A stretch of DNA of 64,000 bases from Bacteroidia bacterium (GTDB lineage: Bacteria > Bacteroidota > Bacteroidia > Cytophagales > JAAEPT01): NCBI GenBank assembly GCA_030431525.1, contig JAUIJC010000004.1, positions 86,903 to 150,902 of the forward strand. Reading direction: 5' to 3'. Each line of letters begins with the position of its first letter. The stretch's first letter is position 1. Positions 28,392 to 37,855 of this stretch are shown one piece after another. Below the pieces are notes generated by a model, which saw only the letters and a list, made by a program, of their open reading frames with translations, did no database searches and was not told the DNA's origin. Position numbers and translations under genes: made by a program.

Positions 28392-28970
28392 TTATATCAT
28401 TTTGCGCTGACGCAATATTTTTTCGGCCTTCAAAAGGCCAGCAATGCTAATGGCGTCCGTAATGCGGTTGTCCATGACCATTTCAATGGCCTCCTCAAAA
28501 GGAACGCGAATCAAGGTCAAATCTTCGGTGTGCTCGGGTTCCCATTCTCCGTGGGTCAACCCTGTCGCCAAGTAAGTGTAGCCCTCTTCATCAGTGACTG
28601 AGTTGGAGGTGTGCAGGCGCATGATGACTTCCCAGTTTTCGGCATCCAATCCAGTTTCTTCGCGAAGCTCACGTTTGGCTGAATCCAAGTCATCATCTTC
28701 CAAGGGGCCTCCGCCCATCGGAATCTCCCAAGAATACTCCTCCAAAGGGTAACGGTATTGCCCCACCAAAAAAGTGAATCCTTCTTCATCCACAGGTACA
28801 ATGGCAATGGCGCGATTCTTAAAACTGGTGACCCCGTAAATGCCTTCTTGCCCGCCAGGGGAAATGACTTTGTCTTCACGGACCGAAATCCATGGATTGT
28901 CATATACCTGTCTGGTTTCAAGTATGGTCCAAGGGTTTTTTGATTCGTCCACTTTGTTTTCGTTGATCAT
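28392..28970 (-). CDS. NUDIX hydrolase (ADP-ribose pyrophosphatase-like)
   Basis: The 192-residue product carries a NUDIX box GGPLEDDDLDSAKRELREET followed by GLDAENW, close to the consensus GX5EX7REUXEEXGU; the first Glu is shifted by one or is Asp. The preceding YRYPLEEYSWEIPMGG is typical of ADP-ribose/NDP-sugar pyrophosphatases. Such enzymes hydrolyse nucleoside diphosphates linked to another moiety using Mg2+. The frame is open to 29024, but ATG 28970 is favoured because the extra N-terminal 18 residues are low in conserved features. It is divergent from rnhB. Confidence 0.88.
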   Translation of the reverse strand: MINENKVDESKNPWTILETRQVYDNPWISVREDKVISPGGQEGIYGVTSFKNRAIAIVPVDEEGFTFLVGQYRYPLEEYSWEIPMGGGPLEDDDLDSAKRELREETGLDAENWEVIMRLHTSNSVTDEEGYTYLATGLTHGEWEPEHTEDLTLIRVPFEEAIEMVMDNRITDAISIAGLLKAEKILRQRKMI

Positions 28971-29047
28971 GGGCCTAAAAGAATGGTCTTGGAGGTTGGG
29001 TTCCTGACTTAATGCAGAACACACTACCTCGCTTCGGAGAATACGCT

Positions 29048-29055
29048 TAATTTTG
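29048..29055 (+). promoter_or_regulatory. Candidate -7 promoter box upstream of rnhB
   Basis: TAATTTTG matches the Bacteroidota TAnnTTTG box. It lies 33-40 nt before the chosen GTG start of rnhB, in the divergent spacer with the NUDIX gene. No clear -33 TTG is seen at the expected distance. Confidence 0.35.
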
Positions 29056-29087
29056 CCAAAAATTGTTTCCCAACAAACCTTTTGTGC

Positions 29088-29702
29088 GTGCTCAAGTCAT
29101 CATTTACCCCTGATAAGTTGGAAGCTGGTTTGGATGAGGTAGGTCGAGGTTGCCTTGCCGGACCCGTAGTGGCGGCGGCGGTCATCTTGCCCAAGGATTA
29201 TAAAAATGCCGACCTCAACGATTCCAAGAAGCTTTCAAAAAAGGCACGCCAGTCCCTGAGAGAGCAGATTGAACGCGATGCTATTGCCTTTGCGGTAGCA
29301 GAAGTTTCTCCTGAAAAGATTGATGAGATCAATATCCTGAACGCCTCTTTCTTGGCGATGCACCGCGCTACGGATGCATTGGATGAGATACCAGAATTTC
29401 TTTTGGTGGATGGAAACCGTTTCAAGCCTTATAAGGCAGATGAAGCCTTCATTCCCCATGAATGTGTGGTGAAAGGTGACGGTAAATTCCTTTCGATTGC
29501 GGCGGCCTCTATCTTGGCAAAGACCTATCGCGATGATTTGATGGAGAAATTAGCCGAGGAATACCCAGGCTATGGTTGGGAGAAAAATGCGGGGTATCCA
29601 ACCAAGGCCCACCGCCAAGGGTTAAGGGATTTAGGGATTACACCACATCACCGCACCTCGTTTGCTCTCTTGCCACAAGGGGAGCAGATGGAATTGTTTT
29701 GA
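29088..29702 (+). CDS. rnhB: Ribonuclease HII
   Basis: The 204-residue enzyme cleaves the RNA strand of RNA-DNA hybrids and single ribonucleotides in DNA. It has the signature GLDEVGRG (acidic residues Asp16 and Glu17) followed by CLAGPVV, the LNDSKKLS motif, the LLVDG aspartate and the C-terminal GYPTKAH...GITPHHRTSF. In-frame non-ATG starts are TTG 29082 and GTG 29088; GTG gives the usual family N-terminus MLKSSFTPDKLEAG, so it is chosen. A hairpin repeat and gcvT follow. Confidence 0.94.
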   Translation: MLKSSFTPDKLEAGLDEVGRGCLAGPVVAAAVILPKDYKNADLNDSKKLSKKARQSLREQIERDAIAFAVAEVSPEKIDEINILNASFLAMHRATDALDEIPEFLLVDGNRFKPYKADEAFIPHECVVKGDGKFLSIAAASILAKTYRDDLMEKLAEEYPGYGWEKNAGYPTKAHRQGLRDLGITPHHRTSFALLPQGEQMELF

Positions 29703-29705
29703 GTG

Positions 29706-29783
29706 AGTACCAAGTATTGAGTACCAAGTACAAAGCAATGAGTGTGTGCTGTTCTTGGTACCTGATACTTGGTACTTGATACT
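29706..29783. repeat. Word-repeat hairpin between rnhB and gcvT
   Basis: The left arm (29706-29733) repeats AGTACCAAGTA twice with small changes; the right arm (29754-29783) is its inverted counterpart (CTTGGTACCTGATACTTGG and so on). The element fills most of the 91-bp spacer. It is built like the hairpins at 9191 and 11226. Confidence 0.75.
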
Positions 29784-29793
29784 GAATTAAGCT

Positions 29794-30870
29794 ATGAAAA
29801 AAACAGCCCTTTTCGATAAACACGTTTCCTTGGGAGCCAAGATGGTTCCATTCGCCGGTTTTGATATGCCGGTGCGTTACTCCTCAGACAAGGAAGAGCA
29901 TATGACCGTCCGCGAGGGCGTAGGCGTATTTGACGTTTCGCACATGGGCGAGTTCTTAGTAGAGGGTGAAGGCGCTTTGGAGTTGTTGCAGTTTGTGACC
30001 TCTAATGACGTCTCAAAATTGCAGGATGGAGGCATCCAGTATTCATGCCTTCCGAATGAGCAAGGAGGAATCGTTGATGACCTGTTGGTTTACCGCCTTG
30101 CAGAGGATATATACCTCTTGGTTGTGAATGCTTCCAACATTGAAAAAGACTGGAATTGGATTTCCTCCAAAAACAGCTTTGGGGCGAAGATGACCGATGT
30201 GTCTGATGAGTATTCCTTGTTTGCCGTTCAGGGTCCAAAAGCCGTAGCAACCATGCAAAAGCTGACGGACGCTGATTTGTCCGCCATGAAGTATTACACC
30301 TTTGCCGAGCTGACGCTTGCTGGCTTGGAGAATACCTTTATTTCGGCCACAGGTTACACTGGTGCCGGTGGCTTTGAGGTGATGGTCAAGAATGACCAAG
30401 CCGAGATGCTTTGGGACAAGATTTTTGAGGCAGGCGCCGAGTTTGACATCAAGCCGATTGGTTTGGGAGCGCGGGATACCCTCCGTTTGGAGAAGGGCTA
30501 TTGTCTCTATGGCAATGATATTGACGATGCGACCTCGCCGTTGGAGGCTGGCTTGGGATGGGTGACCAAGTTCACCAAGGAGTTTGTGAACAGTGAGGCT
30601 CTGAAAGCCCAAAAAGAGCAAGGAACCTCCAAGAAATTGGTGGGCTTCAAAATGATTGACAAGGGCATTCCACGTAAAGACTACGAGCTGAAGGATGCCC
30701 AAGAGCAAGTGATTGGAGTGGTAACTTCAGGAACCATGTCTCCAAGTTTGAATGTGGGGATTGGTATGGGCTATGTGCCTAAAGAATTGTCCAAGGCTGG
30801 CACTGAGATTTATGTGGCTGTCCGCAAGAAGTTGTTGAAGGCCGAGGTGGTTGCCTTGCCGTTTTTGTAA
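29794..30870 (+). CDS. gcvT: Aminomethyltransferase (glycine cleavage system T protein)
   Basis: The 358-residue product is the T protein, which transfers the methylene group from aminomethylated H protein to tetrahydrofolate and releases ammonia. It shows the family start TALFDKHVSLGAKMVPFAGF with MPVRY, the FDVSHMGE motif, ATGYTGAGGFEV and the C-terminal GVVTSGTMSPSL. The length matches the family. The other gcv genes are not in the window, as is common in Bacteroidota. Confidence 0.95.
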   Translation: MKKTALFDKHVSLGAKMVPFAGFDMPVRYSSDKEEHMTVREGVGVFDVSHMGEFLVEGEGALELLQFVTSNDVSKLQDGGIQYSCLPNEQGGIVDDLLVYRLAEDIYLLVVNASNIEKDWNWISSKNSFGAKMTDVSDEYSLFAVQGPKAVATMQKLTDADLSAMKYYTFAELTLAGLENTFISATGYTGAGGFEVMVKNDQAEMLWDKIFEAGAEFDIKPIGLGARDTLRLEKGYCLYGNDIDDATSPLEAGLGWVTKFTKEFVNSEALKAQKEQGTSKKLVGFKMIDKGIPRKDYELKDAQEQVIGVVTSGTMSPSLNVGIGMGYVPKELSKAGTEIYVAVRKKLLKAEVVALPFL

Positions 30871-30900
30871 TTGCTAAATCGCGGTTTTTTACCGTGGAGG

Positions 30901-30950
30901 CGGACCTATGTGTCCGTCCGTCGCATTTTAGGCAGACACACAGGTCTGCC
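30901..30950. repeat. Paired-hairpin intergenic repeat between gcvT and comB
   Basis: Two short hairpins (CGGAC...GTCCG at 30901-30916 and GGCAGAC...GTCTGCC at 30931-30950) are also imperfect inverted copies of each other, so the region can fold as two small or one long hairpin. It lies 30 bp after the gcvT stop. It is like widely scattered bacterial GGCAGACACA-type intergenic repeats. Confidence 0.65.
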
Positions 30951-30971
30951 CCTACACGAATTACATTTCAA

Positions 30972-31676
30972 ATGAGATCCATAGATGTTTGCCTCAGCCC
31001 TGAGCTGATTCACTTATACAACCTTTCTGATAAAATTGTGGTGGTGGTTGACGTACTACGCGCCACTTCCTGTATGACCACTGCCTTGGCTAACGGCATC
31101 GAGCGCATCAAGCCAGTCAGTGATTTGGAAGAATGCAGAGCCTTGCAAGCCGAAGGCTTTTTGGGTGCCGCCGAGCGCAATGGCCAAAAGCAGGAGGGCT
31201 TCGACTTCGGCAACTCGCCATTCAGCTATATCGACAATGATGTCAAGGGTAAGCAATTGGCCATGACGACTACCAATGGCACCTTGGCCATTAACAAGTC
31301 AAAGGACGCTGTTCAGGTATTGGTAGGTTCCCTGCTCAATCTCTCGGCTATGGCCGAATACCTCAAGACCCGTTCTGAGGATATTGTGGTGCACTGCGCT
31401 GGCTGGAAAGGCCGAGTAAATTTGGAGGACACCTTATATGCTGGAGCTTTGATCGATGCTTTGGACGGTGAGGTATCCTTGGAAAATGATGCTGCCATGG
31501 TGGCCTTGGCAACATATAAGGCTTCCAACGATGAGTTCTACTCCTTCCTTTCCAACTGTTCTCATTTCCGTCGCCTTAGCAAGATGAACATCGAGCGTGA
31601 TTTACGTTTCTGTCTGACGACGGACGAGTTTGATGTGATTCCTGTTCTGGAAGGGGATTATTTGGTAAGGATGTAG
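30972..31676 (+). CDS. comB: 2-phosphosulfolactate phosphatase family protein (ComB)
   Basis: The 234-residue product matches the ComB family, which hydrolyses 2-phosphosulfolactate to sulfolactate in coenzyme M-type sulfonate pathways; in bacteria without CoM the physiological role is less clear. Family motifs seen are VVVVDVLRATSCMTTALANG, GAAERNG, DFGNSP and TTTNGT, with the C-terminal CSHFRRL. The frame is open 26 codons upstream, but that stretch is the hairpin repeat, so ATG 30972 is chosen. It ends at a hairpin terminator. Confidence 0.88.
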   Translation: MRSIDVCLSPELIHLYNLSDKIVVVVDVLRATSCMTTALANGIERIKPVSDLEECRALQAEGFLGAAERNGQKQEGFDFGNSPFSYIDNDVKGKQLAMTTTNGTLAINKSKDAVQVLVGSLLNLSAMAEYLKTRSEDIVVHCAGWKGRVNLEDTLYAGALIDALDGEVSLENDAAMVALATYKASNDEFYSFLSNCSHFRRLSKMNIERDLRFCLTTDEFDVIPVLEGDYLVRM

Positions 31677-31686
31677 GTTTTGAAAG

Positions 31687-31720
31687 GACATCTACGCAAA
31701 CCGTTTTTTGCGTAGATGTC
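31687..31720 (+). terminator. Hairpin terminator after comB
   Basis: A 14-bp perfect stem (GACATCTACGCAAA and complement) with a 6-nt loop is followed by TTATATTGTTT. It lies 11 bp after the comB stop. Confidence 0.65.
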
Positions 31721-31755
31721 TTATATTGTTTGAATCTTTTTTAAATCATTTTTCT

Positions 31756-32502
31756 ATGAAAGCGTTCCTGTTTGTCTCCTTTTTCCTTTCCTGCTTTTTC
31801 TTTTGTCATGCACAAGGCACCTATCTATCAGCTGTTCAAAATGATTCCGTCTTATTTCAGTTGAGAGAGGAAAACAGAGAAAATGAATATGGGAGCGATA
31901 TGATAATGTGGGTAAGGGGTAATGAAATTAGTTTTTTTGGAGATTCAACTGGAATACTTCCACTGAGAAAGGGGGATGTGGTTGACAGTACTTTGAATTT
32001 TATATCAGGAGATTCGTTAAGGGTAAGCTTTTCCTTTGAGATGTATGGTGCGGAGGAGTTTGCTGGATTTCTATACCAACGGGAAGGAGCAGTTTTTTAT
32101 GGTTGGGTGGCATTAAACGTTATCAATCCCTTGTACTGTGAGTATCAAGGTGAATTTGGGACCTGTGTTCATAGGCCTGAGTTCTGGATTGAGAATTATT
32201 ATTTGTCCTCGACAAAAGATTCTTCTGTAGTGGTGGGAGAGCAGGAAGCATCAGAGTTTATCATTTTGTCTACGATTTCAGAAAAAGTAGAGGAGGGCGG
32301 AGTTTTTCCAAATCCAGTGAATGATCAGTTTGAACTTAGAGCCAAAGAAGGACAAGTCTTTGATCTCTATTCCTTAGAAGGGAGATTGATACAAAATGGC
32401 CTAAAAGCTAATACCCTCATCCAAATAGAGAATTTGAATGAGGGTATCTATTTGCTCAAGGAGCAGGGAGGAGCGATGGTGTATCGACTCCTGAAAAAGT
32501 AA
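31756..32502 (+). CDS. Secreted protein with T9SS type A C-terminal sorting domain
   Basis: The 248-residue product has a signal peptide (MKAFLFVSFFLSCFFFCHAQ) and a C-terminal sorting domain of about 70 residues (VFPNPVNDQFELRA, FDLYSLEGRLIQ, NEGIYLLKEQ) that marks export by the type IX system and anchoring at the cell surface. The 150-residue mature domain before it is not recognised. The upstream in-frame Met at 31708 would bury the signal peptide, so ATG 31756 is used. Its TAA is immediately followed by the complement of the stop codon of the convergent gene. Confidence 0.85.
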   Translation: MKAFLFVSFFLSCFFFCHAQGTYLSAVQNDSVLFQLREENRENEYGSDMIMWVRGNEISFFGDSTGILPLRKGDVVDSTLNFISGDSLRVSFSFEMYGAEEFAGFLYQREGAVFYGWVALNVINPLYCEYQGEFGTCVHRPEFWIENYYLSSTKDSSVVVGEQEASEFIILSTISEKVEEGGVFPNPVNDQFELRAKEGQVFDLYSLEGRLIQNGLKANTLIQIENLNEGIYLLKEQGGAMVYRLLKK

Positions 32503-32907
32503 TTAGGGCTTGATCATTCCAACCTCACCAAGCTCAGAGATCAACATCAGCCTATCTTCTTTCAATTCCTCAGGGCTGAAGCTGAAGCTGATTTCAAACA
32601 TTTTCCCGTTGGCAAAATAGCTGACTCGGAAATGGTTATTCAGTTTGAGGACTTCAGGAATAAGCTGCTCAATGCGTGCAATTTTGTCGGCCTCCAATGA
32701 GTTGAAGAGCTTCCGAACCGTTGCCGTTTTTTTCGATTCCCCATTGATTTCACCTTCGCCCCAACTATTGATAATCACTGTTTCTAAAGTGAAGTCGTTT
32801 TCGTTGAGCAAGGAAGCAATCCATTCATAAACGCCCGCATTGTTTTTTCTGCGGGTGATGGCCAAGGAGACTTTTTCAGCGGTAGGGATTTTAATGTCTT
32901 TCTTCAT
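32503..32907 (-). CDS. Conserved uncharacterised protein cotranscribed with lipB
   Basis: The 134-residue product begins MKKDIKIP and has a beta-rich predicted fold with VIINSWGEGEI, LKLNNHFRVSYF and the acidic C-terminus. Similar short proteins occur next to housekeeping genes in Bacteroidota and are sometimes mislabelled as a phenylalanyl-tRNA synthetase fragment; no synthetase motif is visible. The start overlaps the end of lipB by 4 bp (ATGA), so the two are translationally coupled. No function is proposed. Confidence 0.8.
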   Translation of the reverse strand: MKKDIKIPTAEKVSLAITRRKNNAGVYEWIASLLNENDFTLETVIINSWGEGEINGESKKTATVRKLFNSLEADKIARIEQLIPEVLKLNNHFRVSYFANGKMFEISFSFSPEELKEDRLMLISELGEVGMIKP

Positions 32908-33629
32908 GGCTGGTAGGTTTTGCTTTCTTCAAGGGTCATTTCAAACAATTGAGCCAAATGGCCTTTTACTTTTTCCTCCACCTCTTCCATGGAAGGAGCT
33001 TGCCCCAATTCCCTTTCCAAAGAAGTCACATCCTTGTCCGTGATGCCACAAGGCACGATGTTTCCGAAATAATTCAGGTCTGTAGATACGTTAAAGGCAA
33101 AGCCGTGCATAGTCACCCAACGGCTGGCTTTCACACCGAAAGCACAGATTTTTCGTGGGTTCTTTTGTTCGATATGGTCAATCCAAACACCTGTGAGTCC
33201 ATCAATGCGTCCGGCCTCAATACCATAATCTCCACAGGTGAGAATGATGGCTTCTTCTAAAAAGCGCAGGTATTTGTGGATGTCCGTGAAGAAGTTGTCG
33301 AGGTCGAGAATTGGATAACCGACTAATTGGCCAGGGCCGTGATAGGTAATGTCACCTCCACGCCCGATAGGGTGGAAGGTAGCGCCTTTGGCTTCCAAGT
33401 CTTTATCCGCAATCAAAAGATTGTCCTTTGAACCGCTTTTACCCAAGGTGTAAGTATGTGGGTGTTGGCAGAAGAGGAGGTGGTTCTCCGTAGGCTGTTC
33501 GTTTTCCGGCTCCTTGCGGTTAGCAATTTTTAGCTGGACTGTTTGATCAAACAGTGATTTTTGGAGTTCAAGGGCCTCCTCGTAGGGAATAAGGCCAAGC
33601 TTGTGGAACTGGACAACACGATTCTGCAT
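32904..33629 (-). CDS. lipB: Octanoyltransferase (lipoate biosynthesis)
   Basis: The 241-residue enzyme moves octanoyl groups from acyl carrier protein to lipoyl domains. The family motifs are present: HTYTLGKSG, the central RGGDITYHGPGQLVGYPI, the catalytic Lys in GVKASRWVTMHGFAFNV and catalytic Cys in NIVPCGI. It fits the lipoate need of the glycine cleavage system encoded nearby (gcvT). It is the first gene of a two-gene unit. Confidence 0.95.
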   Translation of the reverse strand: MQNRVVQFHKLGLIPYEEALELQKSLFDQTVQLKIANRKEPENEQPTENHLLFCQHPHTYTLGKSGSKDNLLIADKDLEAKGATFHPIGRGGDITYHGPGQLVGYPILDLDNFFTDIHKYLRFLEEAIILTCGDYGIEAGRIDGLTGVWIDHIEQKNPRKICAFGVKASRWVTMHGFAFNVSTDLNYFGNIVPCGITDKDVTSLERELGQAPSMEEVEEKVKGHLAQLFEMTLEESKTYQP

Positions 33630-33695
33630 AAGCTCGCGGGGATAATTTCATGCAAAGTTACGATTATGTCTCCCGCTTGCCAAGAGGCGGAGTAA

Positions 33696-33760
33696 GCTCC
33701 ATTAGTCTAATCACCTGCCAACAGCTGTAAGCTTTGGCAGTGTGAATTGACTAATGGAGC
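33696..33760. repeat. REP-like nested palindrome a, downstream side of the RAYT gene
   Basis: A core (33712-33744; CACCTGCCAACAGC, then GCTTTGGCAGTGTG) is itself a hairpin. It is enclosed by a separate perfect 12-bp inverted repeat, GCTCCATTAGTC (33696-33707) and GACTAATGGAGC (33749-33760). The core recurs at 33790, 34498 and 34571. Confidence 0.85.
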
Positions 33761-33772
33761 AGGTAAAAGATC

Positions 33773-33839
33773 AGGTTATGTTGCCAAAACACCCTGCCAA
33801 AGTTTCCAACTGTTGGCAGGTGTTTTTGCAACATAACCT
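33773..33839. repeat. REP-like nested palindrome b, abutting the RAYT stop codon
   Basis: The core (33790-33822) is the inverted orientation of core a. It is enclosed by a 12-bp perfect inverted repeat, AGGTTATGTTGC (33773-33784) and its complement (33828-33839), different from the arms of copy a. The right arm ends exactly at the stop codon of the transposase gene. Confidence 0.88.
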
Positions 33840-34457
33840 TCAATCCAAAAGAAGATTATCGGGAAGGTTCAAGGTGGTTGATTGTTGATGAAAGGCAATG
33901 AAATTCCTTTTCCCACCAAACCATTCCCAAATCTCGTTTCGCTCTAAAAGGGTTTTTGTATCAGAACAAAGGGCTTTGAATGAGGAATGAGGCCATTTCT
34001 CAAAGTTATTGGTCAATAGATGGGATTGCGGGTTGTGATGAATGTATTGGATTAGCCTTGTAAAATGGGATTCTTGTTCAATGGCAATTCTGTGGAAAGG
34101 TTGCTCAAAAAGGGTTCCTGTGCGTGAATATTTGAAGTTTATGGATTGTGTGTGGGAACTGAAAAAATGGGAGAATTGACGTGAGGGGAAGTTTTCCCTC
34201 CGAGATGCTGAAAATGTTCTCCATTCTTTAATGGTATTTTCAAGATGATCTTCAGTTTGAATTTTCACCAGCAAATGGAAATGGTTCTTCAGTAGGCAGT
34301 AAGCGTAAACTTTGGCTATTGGTGTGATGTACTTCTTTAGTCGCTCTAAAAATCCATTGTAATCTTCTTGCTCCAAAAAAAGATTGGTGCTGTTAATTCC
34401 TCGGTTGTAGATATGGTAGAAATGCCCAAACTGGAGTTTTCCTTGGTCGGAAAGCAT
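33840..34457 (-). CDS. REP-associated tyrosine transposase (RAYT, Y1/IS200-like)
   Basis: The 205-residue protein has the Y1 transposase fold: YHIYNRGIN near residue 14, the metal-binding His-hydrophobe-His in NHFHLL (His59, His61) and the probable nucleophile Tyr138 in QYIHHNP, plus the GTLFEQPFHR segment typical of RAYTs. RAYTs are single-copy domesticated relatives of IS200/IS605 transposases that act on REP palindromes. Four REP-like palindromes flank it, two on each side, which supports a functional pairing. There are no terminal features of an autonomous insertion sequence. The gene appears intact. Confidence 0.9.
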   Translation of the reverse strand: MLSDQGKLQFGHFYHIYNRGINSTNLFLEQEDYNGFLERLKKYITPIAKVYAYCLLKNHFHLLVKIQTEDHLENTIKEWRTFSASRRENFPSRQFSHFFSSHTQSINFKYSRTGTLFEQPFHRIAIEQESHFTRLIQYIHHNPQSHLLTNNFEKWPHSSFKALCSDTKTLLERNEIWEWFGGKRNFIAFHQQSTTLNLPDNLLLD

Positions 34458-34497
34458 TGTTGAAAAAGTTTAAAAAAAATGGGGTATGAGCGTGGTA

Positions 34498-34531
34498 CAC
34501 CTGCCAACAGCCGATAGGCTTTGGCAGTGTG
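34498..34531. repeat. REP-like palindrome core c, upstream of the RAYT gene
   Basis: The core CACCTGCCAACAGC...GGCTTTGGCAGTGTG is in the same orientation as core a, about 40 bp before the RAYT start codon. Unlike a, b and d it has no clear outer inverted repeat. Confidence 0.82.
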
Positions 34532-34547
34532 TGTGAAAAAGAGCTCT

Positions 34548-34626
34548 TTATGTTCCGGCTTAGACTTATTCACACTGCCAAAGCTTCCAGCTGTTGGCAG
34601 GTGAATAAGTCTAAGCCGGAACATAA
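34548..34626. repeat. REP-like nested palindrome d overlapping the 3' end of manA
   Basis: The core (34571-34603) is in the orientation of copy b. It is enclosed by a perfect 23-bp inverted repeat (34548-34570 and 34604-34626). The right arm contains the last codons and stop codon of manA (TATGTTCCGGCTTAG on the coding strand), so the left arm is an exact inverted duplicate of a gene end. Confidence 0.9.
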
Positions 34627-35597
34627 GCCTCCAAAACCTTGAATTCAGGAGAAGGAATCAATTCCACTTTTTTAATCGATGCAGGAAGAAGGATTGCGTC
34701 TCCTTTTTCAAACTTGTACTCCTTGTCTTCATGTTTGATGGTCAACGCACCTTCAAAGCAAACAAAAATCACGAAGGAATCTAGGGTAGAGTAATCACGG
34801 GTAACTGGCTGATTGCAGTTCAGTTTGTTCGTCGTGAAGTACTCGCAATCCACCAATGAAATTGGTTGGTTACGTTTACAAACGTAGTTTGTGCGGTAAT
34901 CTGAGTGATGGGTATAATCGATGGCCTCTAAGGCCTGATCAGTGTGCAACTCGCGAGGTTTACCGTCCTTGTCGATTCTATCGAAATCGTAGATGCGGTA
35001 AGTGATGTCCGAGGTTTGCTGAATCTCTGCCAAGAGCAATCCTTTACCGATGGTATGCACCCGTCCGGCCGGAAGGAAGAACACGTCACCTGCTTTCGCA
35101 TTCTCATAATTGAGAATTTCAAGTAGGCGTTTTTCTTTTAGAAACTTAAGGTAGGTTTCAGGGTCGATTTCCCTGTTGAATCCACTAACCAATTGAGCTC
35201 CTTCGTCCGCCTGAAAAATATACCACATTTCGGTCTTACCGAAGGAGTCGTGGCGCTCTTGTGCTAAGCTGTCATCAGGGTGAACTTGGACGGAAAGGTC
35301 CGCGTTGGCATCGATGAATTTGACTAGAAGGGGGAACTCATCGCCGAATTGCTCATAGACTTTCTTACCCAGCAATTCGTCCTTGAAGGAGCTGATTAGT
35401 TCGGTAAGCGGTTTACCGTCTAAACTTCCACCATTAACGTGAGACACATTTCCTTCTACACCAGAAATTTCCCAAGTCTCCCCACAATTTGGTAGGGGTG
35501 AGAAGTCTTTGTTCAGAATGGATTTTATCTTTTGGCCTCCCCAGATTTTCTCTTTAAAGATGGGGTGAAATTTCAAAGGATAAAGGTTGTCTCGCAT
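34611..35597 (-). CDS. manA: Mannose-6-phosphate isomerase, class I
   Basis: The 328-residue zinc enzyme interconverts mannose-6-phosphate and fructose-6-phosphate. It has KEKIWGG near the start, the zinc-site motif VQVHPDD with His, GKTEMWYI and the FFLPAGRVHTIG motif, followed by a C-terminal cupin. The last codons lie within the arm of a REP-like palindrome without changing the expected length. It sits directly downstream of pgi on the same strand, and both act on fructose-6-phosphate, but a terminator separates them. Confidence 0.94.
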   Translation of the reverse strand: MRDNLYPLKFHPIFKEKIWGGQKIKSILNKDFSPLPNCGETWEISGVEGNVSHVNGGSLDGKPLTELISSFKDELLGKKVYEQFGDEFPLLVKFIDANADLSVQVHPDDSLAQERHDSFGKTEMWYIFQADEGAQLVSGFNREIDPETYLKFLKEKRLLEILNYENAKAGDVFFLPAGRVHTIGKGLLLAEIQQTSDITYRIYDFDRIDKDGKPRELHTDQALEAIDYTHHSDYRTNYVCKRNQPISLVDCEYFTTNKLNCNQPVTRDYSTLDSFVIFVCFEGALTIKHEDKEYKFEKGDAILLPASIKKVELIPSPEFKVLEAYVPA

Positions 35598-35641
35598 AAT
35601 CTTCCTCTTGCCACAAACGACAAAGATAACAAAATTAGTAA

Positions 35642-35680
35642 AGAGGCTCCGGTTTCAGATGGAAGGGAACCAGAGCCTCT
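35642..35680 (-). terminator. Terminator of pgi
   Basis: AGAGGCTC / GAGCCTCT stem with additional internal pairing lies just beyond the pgi stop codon. On the minus strand it is followed by a T-rich stretch (CTTTACTAATTTTG). Confidence 0.8.
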
Positions 35681-35685
35681 AATAC

Positions 35686-37458
<1,773 letters not shown>

Positions 37459-37504
37459 TTATTGGCTTTTTTCTCCAATTCTTATCTGAACAATCCATCT
37501 TTTT

Positions 37505-37855
37505 ATGGTTTCAAGAAAAAATCTCGGCAATCGGGGAGAGGACCAAGCGGTTGAATTCCTCAAGCAGAAAGGGTTTTCGTTGTTGGAACGACAATACCGT
37601 CATGGAAGGGCGGAGATTGATCTGATTATGCGCAAGGACGATTTGATGATTTTTGTCGAAGTGAAGACGCGAACAGGAAAGGCCTATGGACGGCCAGAAG
37701 ATGCCATCAGCCAAGGACAGATTGAACGAATTATGTCTTCAGCGGAACATTACATTTTTGAACAAGGCTGGGAGGGACGCCTGCGCTTTGATGTTATTGC
37801 GGTGCAATGCTATCAAGGGCGGGTGGAGTTGACGCATCTTGAGGATGCTTTTTGA
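37505..37855 (+). CDS. YraN family (UPF0102) endonuclease-like protein
   Basis: The 116-residue product has the restriction-endonuclease-like core of UPF0102: NRGEDQAVEFLKQKGF, the acidic RAEIDLIM and the VEVKTRTG motif equivalent to (D/E)xK. The biological role of the family is unsettled; nuclease or DNA repair links are proposed. Its 3' end overlaps the convergent PBP gene by 62 bp, which is unusual. The length is normal for the family. Confidence 0.9.
   Translation: MVSRKNLGNRGEDQAVEFLKQKGFSLLERQYRHGRAEIDLIMRKDDLMIFVEVKTRTGKAYGRPEDAISQGQIERIMSSAEHYIFEQGWEGRLRFDVIAVQCYQGRVELTHLEDAF

Noticed and set aside
30894..30971. N-terminal extension of comB
   Set aside because: It translates the intergenic hairpin repeat; the family start is at 30972.
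32503..32907. Label as phenylalanyl-tRNA synthetase subunit
   Set aside because: No aminoacyl-tRNA synthetase motif is present in the 134 residues.
34346..34624. 92-residue open frame crossing the RAYT start and REP palindromes
   Set aside because: It overlaps the transposase in another frame and runs through non-coding palindromes.
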